The notes under the pieces are model-generated. The model was given only the letters and a program-made list of their open reading frames with translations, searched no databases and was not told the origin of the DNA. Shown one piece after another: positions 16,705 to 24,660 of a DNA stretch of 64,000 bases; the stretch's first letter is position 1, and each line of letters begins with the position of its first letter. The position numbers and the translations under genes are program-made. Source of the stretch: Pedobacter sp. AK013. GTDB taxonomy: Bacteria; Bacteroidota; Bacteroidia; Sphingobacteriales; Sphingobacteriaceae. The stretch covers positions 1 to 64,000 of the forward strand of contig NZ_JACHCQ010000006.1 in assembly GCF_014205835.1 (NCBI RefSeq), read 5' to 3'.

Positions 16705-17334
16705 ATGACAAAAATATTCATTATTAACGGAGGGCAAAAATTTGGTCATTCCGGTGGCAGGTTTAACGAGACGATAGCTAATGCTACTGCTGATTTCTTT
16801 TCTTCATTGGAAGAATTTGAAGTAAAAACAACCAATATCAACCACGATTACGACCCTAAGGAAGAAGTGGAGAAATATGTTTGGGCTGATGTGGTGATTT
16901 ACCATACCCCAATCTGGTGGTTTCAGCTGCCACATGGGTTTAAAAAATACATTGATGTGGTATTTACAGAAGGCCATAAAAAAGGAATTTACGTTAGCGA
17001 CGGCCGTAAGGCTGATAATCCAACCCGAAATTACGGTACAGGTGGTATGTTGCACGGACGGAAATATATGGTAACATCATCATGGAATGCACCAAAAGAG
17101 GCTTTTACTTTACCAGAAGAATTTTTTATGGAAACCAGTGTAGATGATGGCGTATTGTTCGGTTTCCACAGAATGAATGCTTTTACCGGGATGGAACGGG
17201 TAGATGGCATCCATTTTCATGATGTAGAAAAGAATGCAGATATTAGGAGTGCACTTAAATTGCATCAGGAACATTTAACCCAAAAATTTTTAAATACAGA
17301 AGTATATGAGCATTTATTTAACAGCAATAGTTAA
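16705..17334 (+). CDS. mdaB: MdaB-like NAD(P)H quinone reductase
   Basis: A 209-residue flavodoxin-fold protein of the MdaB/NQO family. The start MTKIFIINGGQKF gives the first beta strand and flavin-phosphate loop, and YHTPIWWFQLPHGFKKYIDVVFTEG (near residues 66-90) is the typical FAD-contacting segment. It should use NAD(P)H and FAD for two-electron reduction of quinones in the cytoplasm, avoiding semiquinone radicals. The next gene overlaps its 3' end by 29 bases and encodes a YgiN-like monooxygenase. The same pair occurs in Escherichia coli (mdaB-ygiN), where a quinone redox cycle has been proposed. The upstream divergent LysR gene is the likely regulator. Confidence 0.88.
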   Translation: MTKIFIINGGQKFGHSGGRFNETIANATADFFSSLEEFEVKTTNINHDYDPKEEVEKYVWADVVIYHTPIWWFQLPHGFKKYIDVVFTEGHKKGIYVSDGRKADNPTRNYGTGGMLHGRKYMVTSSWNAPKEAFTLPEEFFMETSVDDGVLFGFHRMNAFTGMERVDGIHFHDVEKNADIRSALKLHQEHLTQKFLNTEVYEHLFNSNS

Positions 17335-17590
17335 AAGCAAAAAAGAAACTACAGTGGCATTAAGAACCATGCTGCTGGATATGGTTGCAAATTCTCGTAA
17401 AGAAGAAGCCTGTATCCAATACGATCTGCATGAATCTGCAGTTGATAATACTTTTATTTTTCAGGAGGAATGGAAAGATCAGGCAGGTTTAGATCTGCAC
17501 GATAAGCAGTCATATATTTTAGCCTTTGTAGCACAAGCTGATCAGCTGACAGACAATATTATCATCTATAAAACAGAAAAACTGGTCTGA
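17306..17590 (+). CDS. ygiN: YgiN-like antibiotic-biosynthesis-monooxygenase-fold protein
   Basis: A 94-residue protein of the ABM ferredoxin-like dimer family, the usual length. It starts MSIYLTAIVKSKKE and carries the characteristic CIQYDLHES segment and FQEEWKDQAGLDLH (residues about 52-65), where the family has its EXW motif. E. coli YgiN acts on menadiol without a cofactor, and quinol oxidation is the likely role here given the overlapping MdaB-like gene. The 29-base overlap with the upstream gene indicates translational coupling. Its TGA is immediately followed by the TAA of the convergent EamA gene, with no spacing. Confidence 0.85.
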   Translation: MSIYLTAIVKSKKETTVALRTMLLDMVANSRKEEACIQYDLHESAVDNTFIFQEEWKDQAGLDLHDKQSYILAFVAQADQLTDNIIIYKTEKLV

Positions 17591-18442
17591 TTACAGTTTC
17601 GCACGCCTGGCTGTTAACGAAGAACCTGCAGAAGCAATTACAACAAAAGCTACAGCAAAACACTCTTTTAAAGTGAGGTATTCTTGTAGAAAAAAGAGTG
17701 CGGCCAATGAGGCCATAGCAGGTTCGAGGCTCATTAAAATACTGAAAGTCCGGGCAGGAAGCTGCTTAAGGGCCCTCATTTCTAGGGTAAAGGGAATAGC
17801 GCTTGATAGTAGAGCAAGTGCTGCTCCTAACCCTATTAATTTAGGGTTCAACGTGTTTAAACCTCCACCATAAATACCAAAGGGTATAATTACTATTGTA
17901 GCAAATAACATCCCTATGGCAACGGCATCGCCACCTTTCATTATTTTTGAAATTCTACCTCCTAAAATAATATAACCAGCCCAGAAAACGCCGGCCAAAA
18001 GTGCCAGGAGTACGCCGGCTAAATTTAGCCCTGTACCTGTCCATGGTGTAATCAATACAATACCGATAGCAGCAAGTACCACCCAAAGAAAATCAATAGG
18101 TTTTTTCGACCCGAAAATGGCAAGTCCTAGTGGCCCGGCGAATTCTAAAGTTACCCCTAAGCCGATCGGGATGCGGGCAATAGCCATGTAAAAAACCATA
18201 TTCATTACACCTAAACAAACGCCATACAGGATAACGTATTTCCATTGTTTCGCATTTAGTTTAAATAGGTTTGGTCTAAAGGCAATTAGTAAGATTAATG
18301 CAGATAAGCCGATGCGTAATGATGCCGTTGCGGCGGCGCCAATTTGCGGAAAAAGACCTTTTGCAATTGCCGCACCACATTGCACACTGATAATTGATAA
18401 TAAAACAGCAGGTATAGGCGGGATATTGATTTTGCTTTTCAT
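17591..18442 (-). CDS. EamA-family transporter (RhtA-like)
   Basis: A 283-residue inner-membrane protein with about ten hydrophobic segments arranged as two EamA halves (roughly residues 5-130 and 140-275). It looks closest to RhtA-type drug/metabolite exporters that excrete amino acids such as threonine or homoserine, although substrate cannot be read from sequence. I chose the ATG at 18442 (MKSKINIPPIPAVLL). A TTG start at 18466 is possible but lies inside a good -7 promoter box (18464-18471), which makes it unlikely. The gene is convergent with the ygiN-like gene with no intervening base. Confidence 0.85.
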   Translation of the reverse strand: MKSKINIPPIPAVLLSIISVQCGAAIAKGLFPQIGAAATASLRIGLSALILLIAFRPNLFKLNAKQWKYVILYGVCLGVMNMVFYMAIARIPIGLGVTLEFAGPLGLAIFGSKKPIDFLWVVLAAIGIVLITPWTGTGLNLAGVLLALLAGVFWAGYIILGGRISKIMKGGDAVAIGMLFATIVIIPFGIYGGGLNTLNPKLIGLGAALALLSSAIPFTLEMRALKQLPARTFSILMSLEPAMASLAALFFLQEYLTLKECFAVAFVVIASAGSSLTARRAKL

Positions 18443-18463
18443 CTTGGGCTCGTAAATGAAGCG

Positions 18464-18471
18464 CAAAATTA
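18464..18471 (-). promoter_or_regulatory. -7 promoter element of the EamA transporter gene
   Basis: On the minus strand the octamer TAATTTTG matches TAnnTTTG and lies 21 bases before the chosen ATG at 18442. Its presence argues against the upstream TTG as translation start. Confidence 0.45.
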
Positions 18472-18499
18472 AGGAATTATGATTTGCTAATATTTTAAA

Positions 18500-18540
18500 A
18501 TAAAAAAAGGGAGAATCAGATTACGCTAATTCTCCCTTTT
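18500..18540 (-). terminator. Terminator of the small gene at 18558-18905
   Basis: Read on the minus strand, AAAAGGGAGAAT pairs with ATTCTCCCTTTT (arms at 18529-18540 and about 18505-18516) with a 12-base loop and a following T-rich tract. It sits 18 bases past the stop of the small conserved gene. Confidence 0.8.
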
Positions 18541-18557
18541 ACCAAGGTTTTTAGTTA

Positions 18558-18905
18558 TTAAGAAAACAGTTCCTGTTCATCTCTGTTTTCAGTCGGAATT
18601 TTCTTTAAGAAGTCATCAAATGCCGGCCCTTCATTATCAGAATATATGCCATAAGCATCTAATATGTACCCAATATTTTTTTCCTCATCTTCAACCAAAT
18701 ATAATACTGAGTTGTCTGCTGGGTCTGAATCTCCCTCAAAACGATAGGTTTTTACAATAGTTAAATCTTCGGGTTTATAAATTTTTCCCAACGATTTACT
18801 TTGCATCTTACCGTGATCAGAAATTTTTAGTTCGTTATCTTTTCCTTTCAGCCTCAATTTCTCCAAAATTTGACTTAAAGTGTTCATTGCAATTGGCTGT
18901 TCCAT
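18558..18905 (-). CDS. Small conserved Bacteroidota protein
   Basis: A 115-residue acidic cytoplasmic protein. It contains MNTLSQILEKLRLKGKDNEL near the start (from residue 8), then IYKPEDLTIVKTYRFEGDSDPADNSVLYLV and GYILDAYGIYSD. This is a family of small Bacteroidota proteins of unknown function; I recall some being labelled phosphoribosylpyrophosphate synthetase in databases, which their size does not support. No catalytic motif is visible. The ATG at 18884 (residue 8) is an alternative start. It stands alone with its own terminator. Confidence 0.7.
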   Translation of the reverse strand: MEQPIAMNTLSQILEKLRLKGKDNELKISDHGKMQSKSLGKIYKPEDLTIVKTYRFEGDSDPADNSVLYLVEDEEKNIGYILDAYGIYSDNEGPAFDDFLKKIPTENRDEQELFS

Positions 18906-19024
18906 AGTTGTAACATTTTATATTGATTAAACAAGTGGCATTCGAAATGGTTTTGCCCATCTTTCTTTTTAAAACAAACTAAATGATTGTCAATCTGTTT
19001 CTTATGTGAACTAATTTTTGTAAA

Positions 19025-19555
19025 ATGAAAAAATATCTTTTTAGCTTAGTTATAGCAGGCGCAGCGCTTATAAGTGCTTGCGCTAAAACCGACAAAGAAG
19101 TTGCCCAGGCTACATTGACCGAAACGGCTGATAATACCAAAACCATTGGAACAGCAAAGTTTTACGAACTGAGTGATGGAAAAATTAAGATGGATATAGA
19201 GATGAATTTTGCAGCACGTGCAGATAGTAATGTTGCTGTCCACTTTCACGAACATGGCGATTGTGGTAATATGGGCGAAAATACACATGGCCACTGGAAC
19301 CCAACAAAAGAGGCTCATGGCAAATGGGGGTCTGCCGCTTACCACAGCGGAGATATTGGTAACATTATGTTAAATCATAAAGGCCATGCAACCCTTTCTG
19401 TTACTACCGATAGATGGAGCATTAAAGATGGCGATGTTAAAAATATTATCGGTCGTGGAATTATTGTACATGGCGGTACTGATGATTATACTACACAACC
19501 AACCGGTAACTCAGGTCCGCGGGTGGGCTGTGGTGTAATTGAAGCGGTGAAATAA
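19025..19555 (+). CDS. sodC: Lipoprotein Cu/Zn superoxide dismutase
   Basis: A 176-residue protein with a lipoprotein signal (lipobox LISAC, Cys19) and a Cu/Zn-SOD domain from about residue 36. The metal ligands are visible in VHFHEHGDCGNM (copper histidines and the disulfide cysteine), GHWNPTKEAHG, AAYHSGDIGN and GIIVHGGTDDY, and the second disulfide cysteine is in PRVGCGVIE. It dismutates superoxide in the cell envelope, protecting against external or respiratory superoxide. It is monocistronic, followed by a palindromic repeat and a terminator. Identification is firm; the leaflet it is anchored in is not determined. Confidence 0.95.
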   Translation: MKKYLFSLVIAGAALISACAKTDKEVAQATLTETADNTKTIGTAKFYELSDGKIKMDIEMNFAARADSNVAVHFHEHGDCGNMGENTHGHWNPTKEAHGKWGSAAYHSGDIGNIMLNHKGHATLSVTTDRWSIKDGDVKNIIGRGIIVHGGTDDYTTQPTGNSGPRVGCGVIEAVK

Positions 19556-19574
19556 TGTTTTGTATATTAGTTTG

Positions 19575-19659
19575 ATCGTCATTTCGAGTGGAGTGCAACG
19601 CAGTCGAGAAATCTATTAAAGATCTCTCCATTTCACTGCGTTTCAGTCGAGATGACGAT
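19575..19659. repeat. Palindromic intergenic repeat, family 1 copy a
   Basis: ATCGTCATTTCGAG at the left end and TCGAGATGACGAT at the right end form an imperfect inverted repeat enclosing internal complementary segments (GTGCAACGCAGTCGAGAAATC and its degenerate complement). A related copy with the same ends and the GGAGTGCAACGCAG core is at 32454-32576. These behave as REP-like elements between genes. Confidence 0.75.
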
Positions 19660-19676
19660 TTTCTGTTAGAGCCTTT

Positions 19677-19705
19677 AAGCGGTTAAATTTTTAATCGCTT
19701 TTTTT
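19677..19705 (+). terminator. Terminator downstream of sodC
   Basis: AAGCGGTTAAA pairs with TTTAATCGCTT (one G-U pair) and the second arm continues into seven or more T residues. It closes the sodC transcript ahead of exbD. Confidence 0.75.
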
Positions 19706-19753
19706 ATGCAATTTGATAAAGGTTGTCATCATCATTAAAAAACCTAAATTATT

Positions 19754-20287
19754 ATGGCAACGCTAAACGAATCTCAAAGCGGCAAGGCTGCAAAAGGAAG
19801 AACCAAAAAATCAACACCGAAGGTAGATCTTACGGCAATGGTAGATCTGATGTTTTTATTGACTACATTTTTTATGCTCACCACTTCATTGGGTTCTTTA
19901 AATGCGGCAGATATTGCTAAGCCCAATAAAACGGATATCAATATTGTAGAAAATTATCCCGAATCGCGCACCATGACCATCCTGCTTGGTAAAAACAATA
20001 AGGCTGTTTGTTACATGGGAACAATAGAAAAGGCGGATATGAAAGTTGCCTCGGTAGCTAACATTCAGAAAGAGATCTTTGCAAATGAGAAACTTGTGGC
20101 TAAGACACATCACAATAATCCATCAAAGTATATGATCGTGATTATCAAACCTAGCAAAACCGCCAAGTTCCAGAATTTTGTAGATGTAATTGACGAAATG
20201 AAGATTGCCAATATTAAATCATACGCTATTGACGACGATCATATTGTAGAAAAAGAGATCGCATTTATGAAAATAAATGGTCTTTAA
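19754..20287 (+). CDS. exbD: ExbD/TolR-family energy transducer, orphan
   Basis: A 177-residue protein with a charged N-terminal tail (KAAKGRTKKSTPKVDLTAMVD), a single membrane segment (about residues 32-52, LMFLLTTFFMLTTSLG) and a periplasmic domain of about 120 residues. The aspartate just before the membrane helix (AMVDLMFLL) is the proton-pathway residue of the family. ExbD works with ExbB and usually TonB to energise outer-membrane receptors, but neither partner is adjacent. It precedes the peptide-export cassette in the same direction, at a distance of more than 300 bases, so a functional link is uncertain. Confidence 0.88.
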   Translation: MATLNESQSGKAAKGRTKKSTPKVDLTAMVDLMFLLTTFFMLTTSLGSLNAADIAKPNKTDINIVENYPESRTMTILLGKNNKAVCYMGTIEKADMKVASVANIQKEIFANEKLVAKTHHNNPSKYMIVIIKPSKTAKFQNFVDVIDEMKIANIKSYAIDDDHIVEKEIAFMKINGL

Positions 20288-20596
20288 ATGGGCGGTTCTT
20301 ATCGTAACTGTACTTAAAATAGAGCGAATAAAAAGAATATAAAGTGTTTTAATGTTAATGAATAAATTGAATAGCGTAAATTATACACTATGCTTTTGCT
20401 AAACACTTGGTTTTTGACTGCTTTAAGGGTGTTTTTTTAACAATATTATATAAATGTTAGGTTTGTGTTAGATGTTTAATACTACATCTGTATAGCTAAT
20501 ATTATTACATTCGTCGAAGTGTTTGGCCAAGCATCAGGCGCATCCCGAAAAGCCTTCAAAAGAGTAGGGATCTTAAAACTCAAAAAAAAATCTAGT
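20288..20596. other. Gene-free leader region before the double-glycine peptide gene
   Basis: 309 bases with no convincing gene. It is A+T-rich and contains an imperfect hairpin near 20400-20437 (AACACTT ... AAGGGTGTTTTTTT) that may end the exbD transcript. The part nearest the peptide gene (20515-20590) is less A+T-rich and could be an untranslated leader. An in-frame GTG at 20519 would add 26 residues to the peptide but these look unlike a leader. No clear TAnnTTTG promoter box was found. Confidence 0.6.
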
Positions 20597-20803
20597 ATGA
20601 AAAGTTTAGAATTAAAAAATCTTGGTGTTAAAGAAATGAACACAACTGAAATGTCTCAAGTTGAAGGTGGTGGTATTATTAACAATACATTAAACGAACT
20701 TTTAACTTCTCTTGCAGGAACTTTAAATGCAGTTGGTGCAGATACTTCAGCATTTTTAAGCAAAACAGTAACCAATGTTTTGAAACTTGTTTGGAGTCTA
20801 TAA
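20597..20803 (+). CDS. Double-glycine leader peptide, candidate bacteriocin precursor
   Basis: A 68-residue precursor from the ATG at 20597. Residues 1-25 are a classic double-glycine leader (LELKNLGVKEMNTTEMSQ followed by VEGG), with the conserved hydrophobic/acidic spacing recognised by C39 peptidases. Cleavage after Gly25 would release a 43-residue peptide that starts GIINNTLNELL and ends VLKLVWSL. It is near neutral, has no cysteine, and shows hydrophobic residues at 3-4 residue spacing, consistent with amphipathic helices. The adaptor and C39 ABC exporter follow directly. A class II-like bacteriocin is the best guess; a signalling peptide is the alternative. No obvious immunity gene is adjacent. 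Confidence 0.8.
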   Translation: MKSLELKNLGVKEMNTTEMSQVEGGGIINNTLNELLTSLAGTLNAVGADTSAFLSKTVTNVLKLVWSL

Positions 20804-20812
20804 GCAATTATT

Positions 20813-20850
20813 GCATCCGCTGTTCTGGTTTTCAGAATAGCGGATGCTTT
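20813..20850 (+). terminator. Hairpin between peptide gene and exporter genes
   Basis: GCATCCGCT (20813-20821) pairs with AGCGGATGC (20839-20847), and the inner TTCTG/CAGAA segments extend the stem, followed by TTT. It lies between the peptide stop and the exporter start. A leaky terminator or RNA-stabilising stem here would give more precursor than exporter, as is common in bacteriocin operons. Confidence 0.6.
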
Positions 20851-20864
20851 ACGATTTCAATACT

Positions 20865-22025
20865 ATGGCGCTAACCAGCTACTCTACAGAAAGAATTTCA
20901 AATACCGCTCTCGTTTACCGTTCTAAAATTAGTAAATCAAGCCAGTTAATTTATATCGTTGCCGTGGCAGCCATTTTAATTGTTTTGGTTGCGCTTCCCC
21001 TTATTAAAATACCTATTAGTATAAATGGTACAGGTATTTTACAATCTACTATCGAAAAAACAGAACTTATTGTACCGGTTAATGGCCGGTTAATACAATA
21101 CCGCCTCTCGGATAATAAAAGGCTTAAACAAGGTGATACGCTTTTAGCTATTGATGCCGGTTTACCCAGGCAGCAGGATGCCTTGGTAGAAACACGCAAA
21201 AATCAGATTGCCCAATTTTTACAGGATATACGTACGTTACTCTCGTTTAATGGCGGCTCATCGAGCCTGCAAACGGGGCAGTATGTAGCATCGTGGCAGC
21301 AATATGTGCAAGAGTTAAAAAACGCAGGAATTGCGAAAAGACAGGCCGCCAGTATCTTTGCGCGTTACAATAAACTTTATCAGAATAAAGTGCTAACGCA
21401 ATCAGAATATGAAAAATACAAATACGAACTTGAGCAGGCCGAATCGGTTTACTTAATGGTGCGTACCAAATATAAAACGCAATGGCAAACCGAAGCCAAT
21501 GGTTACCGCAATGAGCTGCGCCAGCTTTCTGGGCAGCAGGCAGAACTTAACGAACAGAAAAAACAATATGTACTGCGTGCGCCGATTGATGGTTCTGTGC
21601 AGAGTTTAATCGGCTTGCAGAATGGTGCATACGTATTTGCGAACCAAAAAATAGGAGAGGTTTCACCAGATGCCGGTTTGGCAGCTTATTGTTATATCAA
21701 CCCTTCAGATATTGGCCTCATTAAAAAAGGACAGGAAGTGCACTTCCAGATTAATGCTTATAACTATAATCAGTGGGGTTTAGCAATAGGGAAAGTGATT
21801 GATATTTCAGACGATATTGTTATTTTAAATGGTAACCAGCCTGCTTTTAAAGTAAAGTGTTTAATGGATAAAAATTTTCTGATGCTGAAGAATGGTTATA
21901 AAGGATACCTCAAAAAAGGAATGAATTTTACCGCCCGTTTTAAAGTAACAGACCGTAGTTTATATCAGTTACTTTACGATAAGGTAGATGATTGGGTTAA
22001 TCCAAACTTAATCCAAAAAACATAA
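20865..22025 (+). CDS. HlyD-family adaptor of the peptide exporter
   Basis: A 386-residue periplasmic adaptor from the ATG at 20865 (MALTSYSTERISNTALVYRS). The alternative ATG at 20844 lies inside the hairpin stem and is less likely. An N-terminal cytoplasmic stretch of about 25 residues is followed by one membrane helix (about residues 27-48, IYIVAVAAILIVLVALPLI). A lipoyl-like half-motif (NGRLIQYRLSDNKRLKQGDTLLAID), a coiled-coil hairpin (about 95-215) and the second half-motif (YVLRAPIDGSVQSL) come next. It should bridge the ABC exporter at 22031 to an outer-membrane channel not encoded here. The transporter starts five bases later. Confidence 0.9.
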   Translation: MALTSYSTERISNTALVYRSKISKSSQLIYIVAVAAILIVLVALPLIKIPISINGTGILQSTIEKTELIVPVNGRLIQYRLSDNKRLKQGDTLLAIDAGLPRQQDALVETRKNQIAQFLQDIRTLLSFNGGSSSLQTGQYVASWQQYVQELKNAGIAKRQAASIFARYNKLYQNKVLTQSEYEKYKYELEQAESVYLMVRTKYKTQWQTEANGYRNELRQLSGQQAELNEQKKQYVLRAPIDGSVQSLIGLQNGAYVFANQKIGEVSPDAGLAAYCYINPSDIGLIKKGQEVHFQINAYNYNQWGLAIGKVIDISDDIVILNGNQPAFKVKCLMDKNFLMLKNGYKGYLKKGMNFTARFKVTDRSLYQLLYDKVDDWVNPNLIQKT

Positions 22026-22030
22026 AGGCA

Positions 22031-24142
22031 ATGAGTACAAAGGTTAAGCAACGAGATATAACAGATTGTGGTGCGGCTTGTCTGGCTTCAATTGCGGCTC
22101 ATTATAAACTAGATTTGGCTGTTGCCCGCATTAGGCAGCTGGCCGGAACCGATAAAAAAGGTACAACCGTTTTAGGACTTGTAGAAGCGGCCCAAAAACT
22201 AGGGTTTGAGGCGAAGGGTGTAAAAGCACCTTTCGATAGTTTATTTAAAATACCTACGCCCGCTATTGCACATATCATTGTGAATGATATCCTTCAGCAT
22301 TATGTAGTGATTTATAAAGTAAATGGTAAGTTTATAGAGGTGATGGACCCTATAGATGGGAAAGTGCACCGTAAAACACATGATGAATTCAAAAAGGAGT
22401 GGACTGGTGCTTTAGTCTTATTGTTGCCATCAGAAGATTTTCAGATCGGCAATGAGAAAAAATCAATCCAGGGTAGATTTTGGAGCTTGATTAAACCGCA
22501 CAAAGGCATTCTGACGCAAGTTTTATTTGGTGCTATTGTTTATACTGTACTGGGTTTATCAACCTCTATTTTTGTTCAGAAGCTAGTCGATTTTGTACTG
22601 GTAGATGGTAACCATAACCTGCTAAACCTCATGAGTATAGCCATGATGGTTATTCTTGTGGTACAGCTGTTTATTGGCTCGGTAAAAACAATTTTTACCT
22701 TAAAAACCGGTCAGCTAATCGATTCGCAGCTTATTTTAGGCTACTACAAACACCTGCTCCGTTTGCCACAGCAATTTTTTGATACCATGCGGGTGGGCGA
22801 AATTATTTCGAGGATTAACGATGCCGTAAAAATCAGAACATTTTTAAATGATGTATGCGTAAATTTTGTAGTCAACATTTTTATTGTTTTCTTCTCATTC
22901 ATCATGATGTTTACATACTACTGGAAACTGGCGCTCATTACGCTTACCGTTATCCCGTTGTATCTGATTATTTATGCAATTACCGATAAATTTAACAAAC
23001 GTACGCAACGGAGGTTGATGGAAGATGCTGCCGAGCTCGAATCGCAATTGGTAGAAAGCTTAAATGCCGTAGGTACCATTAAACGTTTCGGCTTAGAAGA
23101 TCACGCCAACGACAAAACCGAAACCCGTTTCATCAAATTGCTTCAGGCTGGCTTTAAATCGAATATTAATGCTGTTGTATCGGGTACTTCTACCGAATTT
23201 ATTTCGCGCATGATTACAATTGTATTGCTTTGGGTTGGCGCGGGTTACGTGTTAAGCAATTCGATTACACCTGGAGAATTACTGTCGTTTTATACATTGA
23301 TCGGTTATTTTACAGGGCCCGTTTCATCTTTAATCGGCATGAATAAAACCGTACAGGATGCCGTTATTGCAGCCGATAGGCTGTTCGAAATTATGGATCT
23401 GGAGCGTGAAAGTGATGAGAACCAGATTGAATTAAGTACTGATAAAGTTGGCGATATCCACTTCGAAAACGTTTCTTTCCGCTATGGGGCAAGGTTGCCC
23501 GTTTTCGAAAATCTAAATTTAACCATTCCACAAGGTAAATTTACGGCCATAGTGGGCGAGAGCGGGTCAGGAAAATCAACTTTAATGTCGATACTACAAA
23601 ACATTTATCCTATACAGGCGGGTAATGTGCGTATTGGCAAGTATGATCTGAAATACATTACCAATTCGTCGCTCCGCAGAATGGTATCGGTAGTGCCGCA
23701 GCAGATTGATTTATTTGCAGGCAATGTAATCGATAATATTGCCATTGGAGAAGAAGAACCCGATATGCAAAGGATTATTGATATTGCCAATAAATTGGGT
23801 TTAATTGGCTTTATTGAGGCTTTACCTAAAGGCTTTCAAACTTATTTGGGTGAAAATGGTACATCTTTATCGGGCGGACAAAGGCAGCGTATTGCCATTG
23901 CAAGGGCTTTATACCGCGATCCGGAAATTCTGATTTTAGACGAGGCCACCTCATCGCTCGATTCGGTTTCGGAACAACATGTACAACGCATGATCGAGTT
24001 TTTAAAAGAAGAGCACAAAACGGTAATTGTAATAACCCACCGCTCGAGTACACTGAATAATGCCGATAAGATTATTGTATTGGATAAAGGTGTAGTGGTA
24101 GAGCAAGGCAGCCACCAGGAACTGAAGTACCATTTGGCCTAG
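22031..24142 (+). CDS. C39-peptidase ABC exporter (bacteriocin processing/secretion)
   Basis: A 703-residue peptidase-containing ABC transporter. The N-terminal C39 domain (1-135) has catalytic Cys13 in TDCGAACLASI, His90 in LQHYVVIYKV, Asp106 in VMDP and the oxyanion Gln7. Membrane helices occupy about 155-430. The nucleotide-binding domain has Walker A GESGSGKST, signature LSGGQRQRIAIARAL and Walker B ILILDEATSSLD. It should clip double-glycine leaders and pump the mature peptide across the inner membrane, using the HlyD-like adaptor. The peptide at 20597 is the obvious substrate. All catalytic residues are intact. Confidence 0.95.
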   Translation: MSTKVKQRDITDCGAACLASIAAHYKLDLAVARIRQLAGTDKKGTTVLGLVEAAQKLGFEAKGVKAPFDSLFKIPTPAIAHIIVNDILQHYVVIYKVNGKFIEVMDPIDGKVHRKTHDEFKKEWTGALVLLLPSEDFQIGNEKKSIQGRFWSLIKPHKGILTQVLFGAIVYTVLGLSTSIFVQKLVDFVLVDGNHNLLNLMSIAMMVILVVQLFIGSVKTIFTLKTGQLIDSQLILGYYKHLLRLPQQFFDTMRVGEIISRINDAVKIRTFLNDVCVNFVVNIFIVFFSFIMMFTYYWKLALITLTVIPLYLIIYAITDKFNKRTQRRLMEDAAELESQLVESLNAVGTIKRFGLEDHANDKTETRFIKLLQAGFKSNINAVVSGTSTEFISRMITIVLLWVGAGYVLSNSITPGELLSFYTLIGYFTGPVSSLIGMNKTVQDAVIAADRLFEIMDLERESDENQIELSTDKVGDIHFENVSFRYGARLPVFENLNLTIPQGKFTAIVGESGSGKSTLMSILQNIYPIQAGNVRIGKYDLKYITNSSLRRMVSVVPQQIDLFAGNVIDNIAIGEEEPDMQRIIDIANKLGLIGFIEALPKGFQTYLGENGTSLSGGQRQRIAIARALYRDPEILILDEATSSLDSVSEQHVQRMIEFLKEEHKTVIVITHRSSTLNNADKIIVLDKGVVVEQGSHQELKYHLA

Positions 24143-24413
24143 ACTCAAGAAGTTTATTAGGGTACGACTGTGTGCAAACTTCGTAAGTTTAGCGGAGGGA
24201 GAAAGCCTAAATATTTTATATTGTTTTTTGTAAAGCAATTGCAGTAGCTTTTTTAATGTTCGCCCTGCTTTTCATTACAAGTCCGCACCCGATGAAAGAT
24301 CGGGCTTACGGGCTTTCCATTTCAATCAGGTTTGGATAGGTTAGGCATTTGCTACTATTAACGAATTCTGCACAGTTCCAAAATATTTATTTTTAAGCGC
24401 ATTACCTTTCTCA

Positions 24414-24539
24414 AGAACCACCTGCCCAGGTTAAATAAACCTGACAGAAGCGAGCACCGAACGCAGGGAGGTAAAGCGGATGGCGGGACTTTCGTAACCG
24501 ATGTGTGCAGAACCCTGCTTTCCAAAAACCTATCAATGG
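24414..24539 (-). repeat. Intergenic repeat family 2, copy A
   Basis: The minus strand reads GGAAAGCAGG ... CGAAAGTCCCGCCATCCGC ... CGTTCGGTGCTCGC ... AGGTTTA, ending near GGTGGTTC. The same ordered blocks occur at 24661-24790 (same orientation) and at 37665-37951 and 38009-38296 on the plus strand. It does not encode a conserved protein. Confidence 0.8.
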
Positions 24540-24581
24540 TTTTTTCGCTATTTGCTGAGCCGCCAAGCAGGGAATCGACAT

Positions 24582-24619
24582 GAAAGATTGCTTCGTCGTT
24601 CTTTCTCACAATGACGATT
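24582..24619. repeat. Partial palindromic repeat, family 1 type
   Basis: GATTGCTTCGTCGTTC and CACAATGACGATTTTCGAG resemble half of the REP-like element whose complete version (CGTCATTGCGAG ... GAAGCAATGACG) is at 30201-30242. Confidence 0.5.
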
Positions 24620-24660
24620 TTCGAGAAGATTATTTTTTCTTAGGAGGATTTCTGATCATA

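Noticed and set aside
20519..20596. GTG-started N-terminal extension of the double-glycine peptide
   Set aside because: The 26 added residues are basic and unlike a leader, while the ATG at 20597 gives a leader of standard length and pattern.
24358..24609. Small frames of 83 and 64 residues in the 24143-24903 gap
   Set aside because: They lie in the family 2 repeats. The copies do not keep the frame, as expected for non-coding repeats.
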